Counted from the first letter of the stretch, positions 6,243-14,106 are shown. The stretch is DNA of 17,296 bases from JBDTLH01 sp039934875 (GCA_039934875.1 JBDTLH010000056.1:1-17296), one strand, 5' to 3'. Numbers and translations are program-made. Notes: generated from the letters alone by a model not told the origin.

Positions 6243-6721
6243 TCCTTTGCGCTTAGGCTCCGCAACACGCAATACGCGCCGCCCAGCGCAATGGCATTTT
6301 CGATGAGGGCGACCGGAAGATCGGGAACTTTTGCGATCTTGCTGTGGGTGATGCGCTTGCGAAGCTGATACCCGGCGCAGGCGCCGATTACCGCGCCCAA
6401 GGCGCCAACGACGCATCCGCCAAAGGCGCGACGCCGTTTCGCTGAGGAGAGCGCCGCGCCGCACAAGCTGCCAGAGAGGATGCGCGCAGTCAGCGGTCCG
6501 GGTGCAGTGCGGGCAGGCGTGTGCGGAAGCTTATCCGCGATTATCTCTCCGGCGGCAAGCAATGCGAATATGTTTGCCGATTTCCTGGAGGCGAGAAACC
6601 TCAGGGGAGATCCCTCGAAACCAAATGTGCCTCGAGAATGACTGGCCGCATGACTGATTATCGCGGGCGCGGTGAAGGTGCGCAGCCCTGAAACAAAGCC
6701 GATTGCAAATTCCGCTCGCAT
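6221..6721 (-). CDS. DUF4126-like membrane protein
   Basis: 166 aa. The N terminus AIGFVSGLRTFTAPAI matches the GLRTFTxPA signature I associate with DUF4126 membrane proteins. Hydrophobic segments follow, including GGCVVGALGAVIGACAGYQL near residue 110 and a last one ending GGAYCVLRSL. The internal ADKLPHTPARTAPGPLTARI also fits that family. AGGA lies about 8 nt before ATG 6721. Function unknown; inner membrane location is inferred. It starts 35 nt after the 76-aa membrane ORF and may share its transcript. The stop lies 22 bp inside the 3' end of the convergent deacetylase gene. Confidence 0.75.
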   Translation of the reverse strand: MRAEFAIGFVSGLRTFTAPAIISHAASHSRGTFGFEGSPLRFLASRKSANIFALLAAGEIIADKLPHTPARTAPGPLTARILSGSLCGAALSSAKRRRAFGGCVVGALGAVIGACAGYQLRKRITHSKIAKVPDLPVALIENAIALGGAYCVLRSLSAKDQQLLAP

Positions 6722-6756
6722 ACTGTTCCTCGCTGAATGAGATGCGGATTACCTAC

Positions 6757-6987
6757 TCAGGAGTGCAGCACCATCCAGGCGAGCATGCAGGATGCGACGG
6801 CTCCAAAGATCGCGACCACCCTGACGAACAAAACGTAAGCGGGACGCGCCAGCAAGCGCTGGCGAGGGCTGGGCTTCATCCGCGCCGCGACGGTGCGAAT
6901 ATGCGAGGCACGCACGGCCACGAAGAGGCAGCCTGCGGCGTAGAGCAGAAACAGCGCGGCGGTCCAGTGGGGAAGATGGTCCAGCAT
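6757..6987 (-). CDS. Small two-helix membrane protein, 76 aa
   Basis: Two clear hydrophobic helices (about residues 8-27, AALFLLYAAGCLFVAVRA, and 51-74, VLFVRVVAIFGAVASCMLAW) are joined by a short basic loop (RTVAARMKPSPRQRLLARP). Lys and Arg in the connecting loop suggest that it faces the cytoplasm. No family is recognised. The ribosome binding site is weak (AGGAG lies about 14 nt upstream of ATG 6987). It sits just before the DUF4126-like gene on the same strand, which supports a shared membrane role, but that is inference. Confidence 0.55.
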   Translation of the reverse strand: MLDHLPHWTAALFLLYAAGCLFVAVRASHIRTVAARMKPSPRQRLLARPAYVLFVRVVAIFGAVASCMLAWMVLHS

Positions 6988-7013
6988 GTGAGTGAGTGTC
7001 TGGCTCCTAGCTT

Positions 7014-7080
7014 CTGGCTGCTGTCTACTGATGCAGATGAGCTTCTCAGCAGCCAGCAGCTACCAGCCAGCAGCTACCAG
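7014..7080. repeat. Intergenic hairpin plus 14-bp tandem repeat
   Basis: CTGGCTGCTG (7014-7023) pairs perfectly with CAGCAGCCAG (7047-7056) across a 23-nt loop. CCAGCAGCTACCAG is then repeated exactly in tandem (7053-7066 and 7067-7080), ending 7 nt before the LytTR stop codon. The words resemble the elements at 4436-4480 and 8692-8706. Confidence 0.8.
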
Positions 7081-7087
7081 CACTAGC

Positions 7088-7924
7088 TTATAGCTTAAAC
7101 AATTCCCGCAGCCGCTTGGTCTGTGCCCGGCTCACCGGGACCTCGGTTTGTTTCTTGTCGTCCATGCGCAACTGAAAGCTGGACTTAAACCAGGGAACGA
7201 CTTCGCGGATGCGGTTGATGTTGACCACGAATCCGCGGTGGGCGCGCCAGAAGAGATTAGGATTCAACATATCCAGCAGCTCTTCGAGGGTGCGCACGTT
7301 GGACTCGCCTTCCATCTGGTTGGTGAAGACGGTGATGACGCCATCCTGAATCGAGGCGAAGCAAATGTCCTTCTGGTCCACCAGGAACATGCGTCCTCCA
7401 GAGCGGAGCAGGACCTTGGTAGGCGGATGGATGGGGCGCGGCTGCGGCGGTTGTATATGTTGCGATTCGAGCATCCGCAACAGCGATTCCAGCTTGGATA
7501 GATTGCTCGCCGCCTCCGGCGAAGCGGTTGCGGCTCCCTGTTGCGGAGCGGCCTTCACCTCCAGTTGCAGCTTCGCCTTCTCAATCGCCTGCGCGATGCG
7601 CTTCTTGTCATAGGGCTTGAGAACGTAATCCAGGGCGTTGACGTCAAATGCTTTGACAGCATATTCGTCGAAGGCGGTCGCGAAGACGATGAGCGGCATG
7701 GGCGACTTGGACGCCATCAGTTTCTTGATCGCGCCAAAGCCGTCGAGTCCCGGCATCTGCACGTCGAGGAAGAGCAGGTCGGGAGCATGTTCTTTGACGA
7801 GGTGGACGGCCTCGATGCCGTTACGTCCCTGAGCGACGACGGTAACGTCTCCAGTGGACTTTAGCAGAAAATCGAGTTCTTCGCGGGCGAGTTGTTCGTC
7901 GTCCGCGATGATGGCGGTCAGCAT
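7088..7924 (-). CDS. LytTR-family two-component response regulator
   Basis: 278 aa. The N-terminal receiver domain has the acidic pair Asp8/Asp9, phospho-acceptor Asp54 (DLLFLDVQMPGLDG), Thr83 and Lys103 (DYVLKPYDK). A linker of about 45 residues rich in Ala, Gln and Pro (including QPPQPRPIHPPTK) leads to a C-terminal LytTR DNA-binding domain (FLVDQKDICFASIQDG, FWRAHRGFVVNINRI, PVSRAQTKRLRELFKL). Such proteins switch transcription after phosphorylation by a histidine kinase, often a LytS/YehU-type sensor. No kinase gene is adjacent, so it is an orphan here. ATG 7924 lacks a strong ribosome binding site but gives the normal distance to the acidic pair. Confidence 0.93.
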   Translation of the reverse strand: MLTAIIADDEQLAREELDFLLKSTGDVTVVAQGRNGIEAVHLVKEHAPDLLFLDVQMPGLDGFGAIKKLMASKSPMPLIVFATAFDEYAVKAFDVNALDYVLKPYDKKRIAQAIEKAKLQLEVKAAPQQGAATASPEAASNLSKLESLLRMLESQHIQPPQPRPIHPPTKVLLRSGGRMFLVDQKDICFASIQDGVITVFTNQMEGESNVRTLEELLDMLNPNLFWRAHRGFVVNINRIREVVPWFKSSFQLRMDDKKQTEVPVSRAQTKRLRELFKL

Positions 7925-8714
7925 GTGAGGTGATTGTAAATGGTTGCAAGCGGCAGCAGGATGATTCAGCGTTCGAGATCCGGAGCCGGTACCCAGAAGC
8001 GGTGTTGCTGCCCGAAATGCACGGTAGCGGAATAAGCCTCGCTCGAAGCAGCAATACTACGAAACAAAGCCGGAATATTCCGGATGCTCGCTCCATCAAG
8101 AATATCGTGTACACGCCGGGCTGTCGCATTGTCATGCTGGCGATGGATATCGGCAAGGAAGATATAGAGACCGAGTTAGAATGTTCGCCTCGCGCTTTGT
8201 GGACAAATCCAATCCTTTTTGCTCACAAACGATTACGAGGTGCAGATTTGGTACGAGGCAAACTGGGCATGCGCTTTTTTCGGCATGTCCGACGGTATCG
8301 GTACGACCTTCAAAGTCGCCCAGCGTCTCACCAGAACAGTCGTGAATATTTCACGCCTCCATTCCGGATTTCAGCGATATAGGAAAGATTGGGGACATCA
8401 TGGAGCGAGGATAGTTCCAGGTGGTTCTGCGAGATCGTGTCACGGGAAACATCGTCGCGCAACTCAAGCCCGGCAACTTCGACACTGGAATCAACACCTT
8501 GCAAGTACGCTCGTCTTGCCCTGGTACGGTTCAATTCTTACCAGTGCAGGAACGCCCGCGCGCGTTGCAAGAGGTAAATCGAGTTTCTGAGCTGTATTCG
8601 CAGACGATAAGGCGGTGAGTAATCCGCAGGTCCCATTCAAGGGCAAGATCTAATTCGTTAGCCGAAGCCCGCAGCCACAAGCCAATCACTAGTAGCTGGC
8701 GACCGGAAGCCGCC
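7925..8714. other. Gene-poor region, about 790 bp, possible decayed coding remnant
   Basis: No intact gene is convincing. Open frames of up to 150 codons occur on the + strand (7930-8382, 8219-8590, 8421-8618) but lack good ribosome binding sites and have uneven composition. Short stretches look protein-like, for example LTNDYEVQIWYEANWACAFF from about 8222 and GNIVAQLKPGNFDTG from about 8442 in another frame, which would fit a frameshifted remnant. A perfect 14-bp palindrome CCGGAATATTCCGG lies at 8070-8083. TAAGGCGG (8608-8615) is complementary to CCGCCTTA (8710-8717). Confidence 0.4.
8692..8706. repeat. Copy of dispersed 15-bp intergenic motif
   Basis: GTAGCTGGCGACCGG here matches 14 of 15 bases of the complement of 4436-4450 (GTAGCTGGCGACTGG). 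It lies 9 bp beyond the smc stop. Confidence 0.6.
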
Positions 8715-11700
8715 TTACGCCGCGGCCGCTCCAAATCGTACGCTCACCACCTTCGACACTCCCGGCTCCTGCATAGTGACGCCGTACATCACCGGTGCCG
8801 CTCCCATCGTCCGCTTGCTGTGCGTGATGACGACGAATTGCGTTTGCGAACTCATCTCGCGGATCAGCTCAACGAAGCGCCCGACGTTGGTTTCATCAAG
8901 CGGCGCGTCCACCTCATCCAGAATGCAGAAGGGGCTCGGCGCATGTTGGAAGATGCCCACCAGAAGCGCCAGCGCGGTCAGCGCCTTCTCGCCTCCCGAG
9001 AGCAGCAACACATTTTGCAGCTTCTTGCCCGGAGGCGATGCGATGATGTCGATGCCGCTCTCTGACACATTCTCCGGATCCGTAAGCCGCAGGAACCCCT
9101 GACCGCCGCCGAACAACTTTCGGAAGGTGACCTCAAAGTTTGCATTGATCTTGTGGAACGCCTCTTCAAACTTCACCCGCGAGATCTCATCGATTTCCTT
9201 GATCGACGCCATCGTGTTCTCAATCGATTCTGTCAGGTCTCTGCGCTGCGCCTCCAGGAATCCATGGCGCTGTGTAGTCTCGTTATATTCTTCGAGCGCC
9301 ATCATGTTGACTGGGCCCATGGATTCCAGACGGCCCCGCATCTCGCGCTGTGCCGTCTCCTGGTTGCTCAACGCGTCGCCTTCGAGCAGAGGGCCCATCA
9401 GCGCCCCGTCCCTGCTCAACTGCTCAACTGTCACGCTCAATTCGTTGAGGCATGACTCCGCCGCATAAGCCGAATCCGATTGCAGCTTCGCCATTCGCGC
9501 CGAGAGTTCGCCCCTCTGGTCGCGTATCGTATCCAGCTCCGCGCGCGCAGCCTTCAATTCCACCTCGATCTCTCCCAGCAACGCGCGAAGCTGTGCTGAT
9601 TCTTTGCTCAGCACCGACGCGCGCTCCTCTCCCAAGGCACGCTCCTCCCCCAACCTCGTGAGCTCCGCTGCCAAGCGCTCGTTCTCATGGAGCCGCTGCT
9701 CCCGCTCGGCCACCGCGCCCGTCATCTGCGCCTGCAACGACTCCACTCGCTTGGCTACCTCGCCCAGCAGCGATTCGATGCGAGAGAGCGAGCCTGCCGC
9801 CGAGCGCCGCCGCTCTTCGAGCGTCGCCACTCGCGAATTCACCTCGGACGCGATTTGCGCCGCCGCATCGCGCGTGGCCTTGAGCCCGGAGATCGCAGCC
9901 TGCGTCGATTCGATCTCCTGCTGCAACTGCTGCCGCTGCGCTTCGGATTGCATCGCCTCTTCGCGCCGCGCCGCAATCCATTCCTGCTTCTGCTCCCGTC
10001 CTTTGATTGCGCGATCGGCATCGATGCGCAAGCTGGCCAGCCGCTGCTCGCCCCGTGCGATCTCCTGCTCCATTTGTTTGAGCGCGTGGCCTGAGGTCAT
10101 CACCAGCCGCTCCGCCTCACGCTTCTCCTCCTGCAAGCTGTCGAGCAGGTGCGTCAGCTCGGTGATCTGCTTTGCCAGCGTCATCACCTTCGCCTCTTGC
10201 TGCCGCAGCGCCGACTCTAACTCACCGCAACGCTTCTGCACCACGCGCAGCTCCCGCTTCAGCGCCAGCGGCCCCTCGCCGGCCTTCTTCCCGCCGGTCA
10301 CTGTCACGTTATGGAAGGTCTCCCCATTGGGGGCGAGGAAATATGCATTGGGATTGTCCAGCGCCAGTTCTCGCGCCACATCGGCGTTGGGAGTAATGTA
10401 TCCGTCGCGCAGCTTGGGCAGGACCACTTCGAGCGACCGCCCAAAGCCATCCAGCACCTGAATGGCACGGGTCAACGGCACCACCCGCTCCGGCTGCGGC
10501 TTCTGCCGTTGTTCATCCACCACAAACGGAAAGCGGGCCTGCGAGTCGTTGGGATGCACCAGAAAAGTCGCCCGCCCATCCACGCCCGCATTGAGCAGGC
10601 GCATGCCTTCATTGGCCGCGTCCCACGACTTCACCACCACGAAATTAAGCTCGTCGCGCAAGAAGTCATCGACCACGGATTCATATTGCTCATCTACTTC
10701 GAGGAAATCCGCGAGCACTCCCGCCGGAGTCGCTCCGCCTTGCAGCGCTCCCGACTTCAACAACCGCTTTACCGATTCGGTGGAGTATCCGTGCTCCCGC
10801 ACCACCGATTCGAGCGAGCTGCGTTTGCCGCTGGCGGTGGCAAACTCCGCACGTAGCGTGTCTACATCGCGCTTCGCCACAAATTCATCCCGCTTCTTGG
10901 CTTCGAGCGCAATGCGGACCTCTGTGGCGCGGCCATCCAGGTTTTTGAGCCTGTCGCTGGCCGATTCGAACTCCATATGGAGCTGCCCGCGCCGTCCGCC
11001 GAATGATTCGATATCGTTAAACGCGCCGGCAATGTCCCGCTCCAGGCGTTCGCGGTCGCGGTCAAAGGCCCCTGCCTGCTCCTCAGCCTGAGCGATTTGA
11101 CTTTGCATCCGCCCCGAATTGTTCATAATGGTGAACATCTCGGAGCGACGTGATTCCATCTGGCGCTCCGTTTCGGAAAGATCACGGTTTGCCTCGATCG
11201 CCGCCTGCTGCCTGACTGCAGCCTCGGTCTTGGCCGCCCTCAGATCGGCGGCCGCGGATTCCAGCACTGCGGCGTTGCTGGCACGCTCCTCGGCCAGCGA
11301 CTGGAGCTGGGCCGTGGCGCGGTCGAGTTCTTCGGTAGCGCCGGCGCCGCGGCGTTCGAGCTCCGTCGCGCGCTCGTCATTATTCTTCATGCGCGAGGCA
11401 GAGCGGTCGATCTCGATGCTCAGTTCATTGACGCGGTGGGCGCTGCTTTTGGCATCCGCCTCGAGCTCGTATCCCCGTTGCACGCCGGTCTCATGCCTCA
11501 GGTCCATTGTGCTAACCCCCTCCGAGCGCGTACTAACTTCTTTGTTTGCCGCAGTGAGGCTCGCTTCAACCGTGACCAGCTCCGCGGAAAGCTGTGCGAA
11601 CTTGCTGGCCAGTACGATCCGCAGTTTGCCCCGCAGCTCTTCGCGTAACCGCCCGTACCGTTCAGCCTTCGATGCCTGCCTTTGCAGGGAGCGCATCTGA

Positions 11701-12635
11701 CGCGCTACCTCGTCGAAGATGTCATTCACGCGGGCGAGGTTTTGCCGCGCCTGCTCCAGCCGCAGTTCCGCTAACCGCTTCTTTGTCTTGAACTTAGTGA
11801 CTCCCGCCGCCTCCTCCAGAATGGCGCGGCGATCGTGCGGCTTGCTCGACAGTATCTGCCCGATGCGCCCCTGCTCTATGATCGCGTAGGATTCAGGACC
11901 GAGGCCGGTGCCCATGAAGATGTCTTGAATATCGCGTAAACGGCACAATTTTCCGTTGAGGAGGTATTCGCTTTCGCCGCTGCGGAAGATGCGGCGGGTG
12001 ACGACGATTTCTCCGGCGCGGAACTGTTTGCGGTTGAATTTGCGGCGGCGGATCTTGAGCACCACGGCCGCTGCTTGGGTTGTAAGTGCTTGATTCGATG
12101 TGGTTTGACGGGCATCATCCTGGGCATCATTTGGATCGCCATCCGCGTCGGCTGCTTCTTCGTCGTGGGCGATTTGCGCGGCGGCAAGCTCTTCGGGAGT
12201 GGCGTCTTCGGGGTCAAGGACAACCCCGGGTTGGGCGTTAAGTATTGCGTTTTCAGTGGCTTGGGAGGAGCACTCGCGGAGGGCGGCTTCGTCCCAATCA
12301 TCGCTGTCGAAGCCGTTTTGGATTTCGATTTCGGGGTCTTCGTTTACCTCTGGATCATCGTAAGCTGTTGGATCGATGAGGGTTAGGGAGACCTCGGCCA
12401 TGCCGGTGGATTTGCGCTCGCGGGTGCCGGCGAAGATCACGTCCTGCATGTTAATGCCGCGCAGAGTCTTCGCCGATTGTTCGCCCAGCACCCACGCTAT
12501 AGCATCAGAAACATTGGACTTACCGCAACCGTTGGGGCCGACGATGGCGGCGATTCCGTCGCCCGGGAAGTGCATTTCGGTGCGGTCGCAGAAGGATTTA
12601 AAGCCGAGAATCTGGAGTTTTTTGAGTTTGAGCAT
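8715..12635 (-). CDS. smc: Chromosome segregation ATPase SMC with acidic head insertion
   Basis: 1306 aa, longer than the roughly 1,150-1,200 aa usual for bacterial SMC. The dimeric ATPase works with ScpA/ScpB to organise and separate chromosomes. The N head has Walker A GPNGCGKS (residues 33-40) and the conserved FRSGESEYLLNGKLCRLRDI (from 217). Long coiled coils rich in Glu, Arg and Gln flank a hinge at about 630-780 (TPAGVLADFLEVDEQYESVV). The C head has the signature LSGGEKAL (from 1212) and Walker B FCILDEVDAPLDE (about 1236-1248). Between EVSLTLID and VVTRRIFRSG lies an extra segment, about residues 89-205, very rich in Asp, Glu and Ala, with a basic end (KIRRRKFNRKQ). The frame stays open and the ATPase motifs are intact, so the protein should be functional. 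AGGAG lies 7 nt before ATG 12635. Confidence 0.97.
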   Translation of the reverse strand: MLKLKKLQILGFKSFCDRTEMHFPGDGIAAIVGPNGCGKSNVSDAIAWVLGEQSAKTLRGINMQDVIFAGTRERKSTGMAEVSLTLIDPTAYDDPEVNEDPEIEIQNGFDSDDWDEAALRECSSQATENAILNAQPGVVLDPEDATPEELAAAQIAHDEEAADADGDPNDAQDDARQTTSNQALTTQAAAVVLKIRRRKFNRKQFRAGEIVVTRRIFRSGESEYLLNGKLCRLRDIQDIFMGTGLGPESYAIIEQGRIGQILSSKPHDRRAILEEAAGVTKFKTKKRLAELRLEQARQNLARVNDIFDEVARQMRSLQRQASKAERYGRLREELRGKLRIVLASKFAQLSAELVTVEASLTAANKEVSTRSEGVSTMDLRHETGVQRGYELEADAKSSAHRVNELSIEIDRSASRMKNNDERATELERRGAGATEELDRATAQLQSLAEERASNAAVLESAAADLRAAKTEAAVRQQAAIEANRDLSETERQMESRRSEMFTIMNNSGRMQSQIAQAEEQAGAFDRDRERLERDIAGAFNDIESFGGRRGQLHMEFESASDRLKNLDGRATEVRIALEAKKRDEFVAKRDVDTLRAEFATASGKRSSLESVVREHGYSTESVKRLLKSGALQGGATPAGVLADFLEVDEQYESVVDDFLRDELNFVVVKSWDAANEGMRLLNAGVDGRATFLVHPNDSQARFPFVVDEQRQKPQPERVVPLTRAIQVLDGFGRSLEVVLPKLRDGYITPNADVARELALDNPNAYFLAPNGETFHNVTVTGGKKAGEGPLALKRELRVVQKRCGELESALRQQEAKVMTLAKQITELTHLLDSLQEEKREAERLVMTSGHALKQMEQEIARGEQRLASLRIDADRAIKGREQKQEWIAARREEAMQSEAQRQQLQQEIESTQAAISGLKATRDAAAQIASEVNSRVATLEERRRSAAGSLSRIESLLGEVAKRVESLQAQMTGAVAEREQRLHENERLAAELTRLGEERALGEERASVLSKESAQLRALLGEIEVELKAARAELDTIRDQRGELSARMAKLQSDSAYAAESCLNELSVTVEQLSRDGALMGPLLEGDALSNQETAQREMRGRLESMGPVNMMALEEYNETTQRHGFLEAQRRDLTESIENTMASIKEIDEISRVKFEEAFHKINANFEVTFRKLFGGGQGFLRLTDPENVSESGIDIIASPPGKKLQNVLLLSGGEKALTALALLVGIFQHAPSPFCILDEVDAPLDETNVGRFVELIREMSSQTQFVVITHSKRTMGAAPVMYGVTMQEPGVSKVVSVRFGAAAA

Positions 12636-12663
12636 GTGGTCACTCCTGCTGATTAAGGGGAAG

Positions 12664-12690
12664 ATTATCGGGCGGGAGAGGGCAGGTCAA
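12664..12690 (-). promoter_or_regulatory. Possible smc promoter
   Basis: Read on the minus strand, TTGACC (12690-12685) and GATAAT (12669-12664) are each one base from the -35 and -10 consensus, but the spacer is only 15 nt. The -10 ends about 28 nt before the smc ATG, leaving room for the AGGAG site. Confidence 0.4.
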
Positions 12691-12709
12691 CCACTACTAC
12701 GCAATATCT

Positions 12710-12718
12710 TGTGGATAA
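12710..12718 (-). promoter_or_regulatory. DnaA-box-like 9-mer upstream of smc
   Basis: The minus strand reads TTATCCACA, identical to the strict E. coli DnaA box. It lies 20 bp upstream of the possible smc -35 box. A single site does not make an origin, and its use as a DnaA operator is speculative. Confidence 0.4.
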
Positions 12719-12989
12719 GGCGTACGCAACACATCATGTAGTATTTAACGCGCGATTTCCGCTCTTGGACTATAGCTGCCAGTGAATCAGGGAGGTCGCG
12801 GAAGATCGAGAGAGCCTAGGGAAGAGCTTAGCAGATGCGATACTAGTTGCGGCCACCGGGAGTGCCTTGAGAGATACTATTTGCACCGAAGATGGTGCGG
12901 TTCGAGCGATAAAAACCCACGAAAAATGAGTAAAAATGTGGATGTTTTGTGACATTTTTTGAGTGTTTTCACAGGTTCTGGAAGACGTT

Positions 12990-13013
12990 TCATGCAACCA
13001 GTTGATTGCATGA
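12990..13013. repeat. 8-bp inverted repeat, operator-like
   Basis: TCATGCAA and its complement TTGCATGA flank the 8-nt CCAGTTGA. A second, internal inverted repeat CAAC-CA-GTTG (12995-13004) overlaps it. The dyad spacing would suit a dimeric regulator, though no target gene start is close. Confidence 0.5.
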
Positions 13014-13208
13014 TAAACATCGGGGGAGTTTCCGTTGCTAGTTATATAAAAATCACCGATTCCCACCCTTCCGCTGCGTTGCGCTCAGGGTGAGATTGGG
13101 AGACCCAGATTTTCGATAGGAGAGAAAGTCTAGATTCAGGGTTCCAACCGCTTCGGCGTGCCCGCGCCCCCGAGCATTCAGATTGGAACGGTCGCGCTGC
13201 CGCGCGAT

Positions 13209-13228
13209 GGTCGGCGAGGGCGCCGACC
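13209..13228. terminator. GC-rich hairpin downstream of the SDR gene
   Basis: GGTCGGCG and CGCCGACC form a perfect 8-bp stem with a 4-nt loop, 14 nt beyond the SDR stop codon. No T-run follows on either strand, so it could stabilise the transcript end or be an intergenic repeat rather than an intrinsic terminator. Confidence 0.4.
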
Positions 13229-13241
13229 CTCCGTGCCGCAA

Positions 13242-13976
13242 TCAGGGTTTTCGCGTGGGACGAATGAGGAGTTCGCTGATGAAGGATTGGGGGGCTTGGG
13301 TGACCAGGGTGACGACGGCGTGGGCGATGTCAGAGGGTTGCAGCATGCGGCTGGTGTCGGCGTCTTTAGAGTTCGCCCGGCGCATGTCGAGGATGAGGTT
13401 GGTGGCCGTCGAGCCGGGGCAGACGGTGGAGACGCGGATGTTGTACTCGCGCAATTCTTCGGCGGCGCTGACGCTTAGTCCGTTGAGGCCCCACTTGCTG
13501 GCGGCGTAGGCTGCGCCGTTCTTGACTGGGTTTTTGGCGGCGAGGGAGGCGATGTTGACGATGTCTCCGCCGCCGTTCGCGATCATGAGCGGGGCCATGG
13601 TTTTGATCCCGAGATAGACGCCCTTGAGGTTGGTATCGATAGTGCGGGTCCAGTCTTCGAGCGAGGTCTCGTGGAGGGGCTTGCCGAAGACGCCGTCGCC
13701 GGCGTTGTTGATGAGGATGTCGAGCTTGCCGTGATGGCGTTGCTTGATGCCAGCGGCGAGCGCCTCCCAGTCTTGGGGGCGAGTGACATCGCAGGTGGCG
13801 TTTTCGGCGGAGAGGCCCTGGGATTTGAGTTCGTCGGCGAGTTGATGCAATTTGGCGGTGTCGCGGGCGCAGAGGATGACGTGCGCGCCGAGCTGGGCGA
13901 GAGAGTGGGCGATGGCGCGTCCGATGCCGCGGCTGGCGCCGGTGACGATGGCGAGTTTGCCTTGCAACTGGGACAT
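13242..13976 (-). CDS. Short-chain dehydrogenase/reductase (SDR)
   Basis: 244 aa, the classical SDR length. An NAD(P)-dependent oxidoreductase with Rossmann motif TGASRGIG at residues 12-19, NNAG at 90-93, and catalytic residues Asn116 (DTNLKG), Ser144 (NIASLAA), Tyr157 and Lys161 (YAASK). CPGSTATN near residue 195 is the usual substrate-loop motif. Arg38 in ILCARD is compatible with NADPH preference. It resembles FabG/YdfG-type reductases, but the substrate cannot be told, so no symbol is given. No good ribosome binding site precedes ATG 13976. It stands alone and is transcribed away from the restriction-modification genes. Confidence 0.92.
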   Translation of the reverse strand: MSQLQGKLAIVTGASRGIGRAIAHSLAQLGAHVILCARDTAKLHQLADELKSQGLSAENATCDVTRPQDWEALAAGIKQRHHGKLDILINNAGDGVFGKPLHETSLEDWTRTIDTNLKGVYLGIKTMAPLMIANGGGDIVNIASLAAKNPVKNGAAYAASKWGLNGLSVSAAEELREYNIRVSTVCPGSTATNLILDMRRANSKDADTSRMLQPSDIAHAVVTLVTQAPQSFISELLIRPTRKP

Positions 13977-14041
13977 GGGTCTATGTTAGCGCGGATGGGG
14001 CATTCATCAAGGATGGCCACGGCGAGCACGGAAAAGAAATT

Positions 14042-14075
14042 TTTAACCGCAAAGGACGCGGAGACGCGAAGGGGA
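14042..14075. repeat. Intergenic 'CCGCAAAGGACGCGGAG'-type element
   Basis: TTTAACCGCAAAGGACGCGG followed by AGACGCGAAGGGG resembles a dispersed intergenic repeat (AACCGCAAAGGACGC...) that I recall from many environmental bacterial genomes. There is only one copy in this window, so repeat status rests on memory, not on the sequence. It lies in the 159-bp gap between the SDR gene and the restriction-modification genes. Confidence 0.35.
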
Positions 14076-14106
14076 AGGGAAAATGGAGTCAGCACAATCC
14101 GACGGT

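Larger units (their letters stand above)
12636..13241. other. 606-bp intergenic region with several hairpins
   Basis: No convincing gene; ORFs of 98 and 62 codons on the minus strand lack ribosome binding sites. From the smc side it holds a possible promoter, a perfect DnaA-box-like 9-mer (TTATCCACA on the minus strand, 12710-12718), a hairpin AAAAATGT/ACATTTTT (12932-12939 and 12952-12959) ending in T6, an 8-bp inverted repeat TCATGCAA/TTGCATGA (12990-12997 and 13006-13013), a hairpin CACCCT/AGGGTG (13064-13069 and 13087-13092), and a hairpin GGTCGGCG/CGCCGACC with a 4-nt loop (13209-13228). The AT-rich centre (about 12900-13050) contrasts with the GC-rich ends. Confidence 0.7.

Noticed and set aside
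7930..8382. 150-codon plus-strand ORF upstream of the LytTR gene
   Set aside because: No ribosome binding site and uneven Arg/Ser-rich composition; treated as part of a possible decayed region.
9604..10461. 285-codon plus-strand ORF inside smc
   Set aside because: Antisense to smc coiled-coil codons; very Ser/Ala/Arg/Cys-rich with no motif.
12700..13050. Chromosome origin (oriC) suggested by a DnaA box and AT-rich stretch
   Set aside because: Only one exact box, no cluster of boxes and no dnaA, dnaN or gidA/rnpA nearby.
12770..13066. 98-codon minus-strand ORF between smc and the SDR gene
   Set aside because: No ribosome binding site, crosses several hairpins, and the composition is not protein-like.
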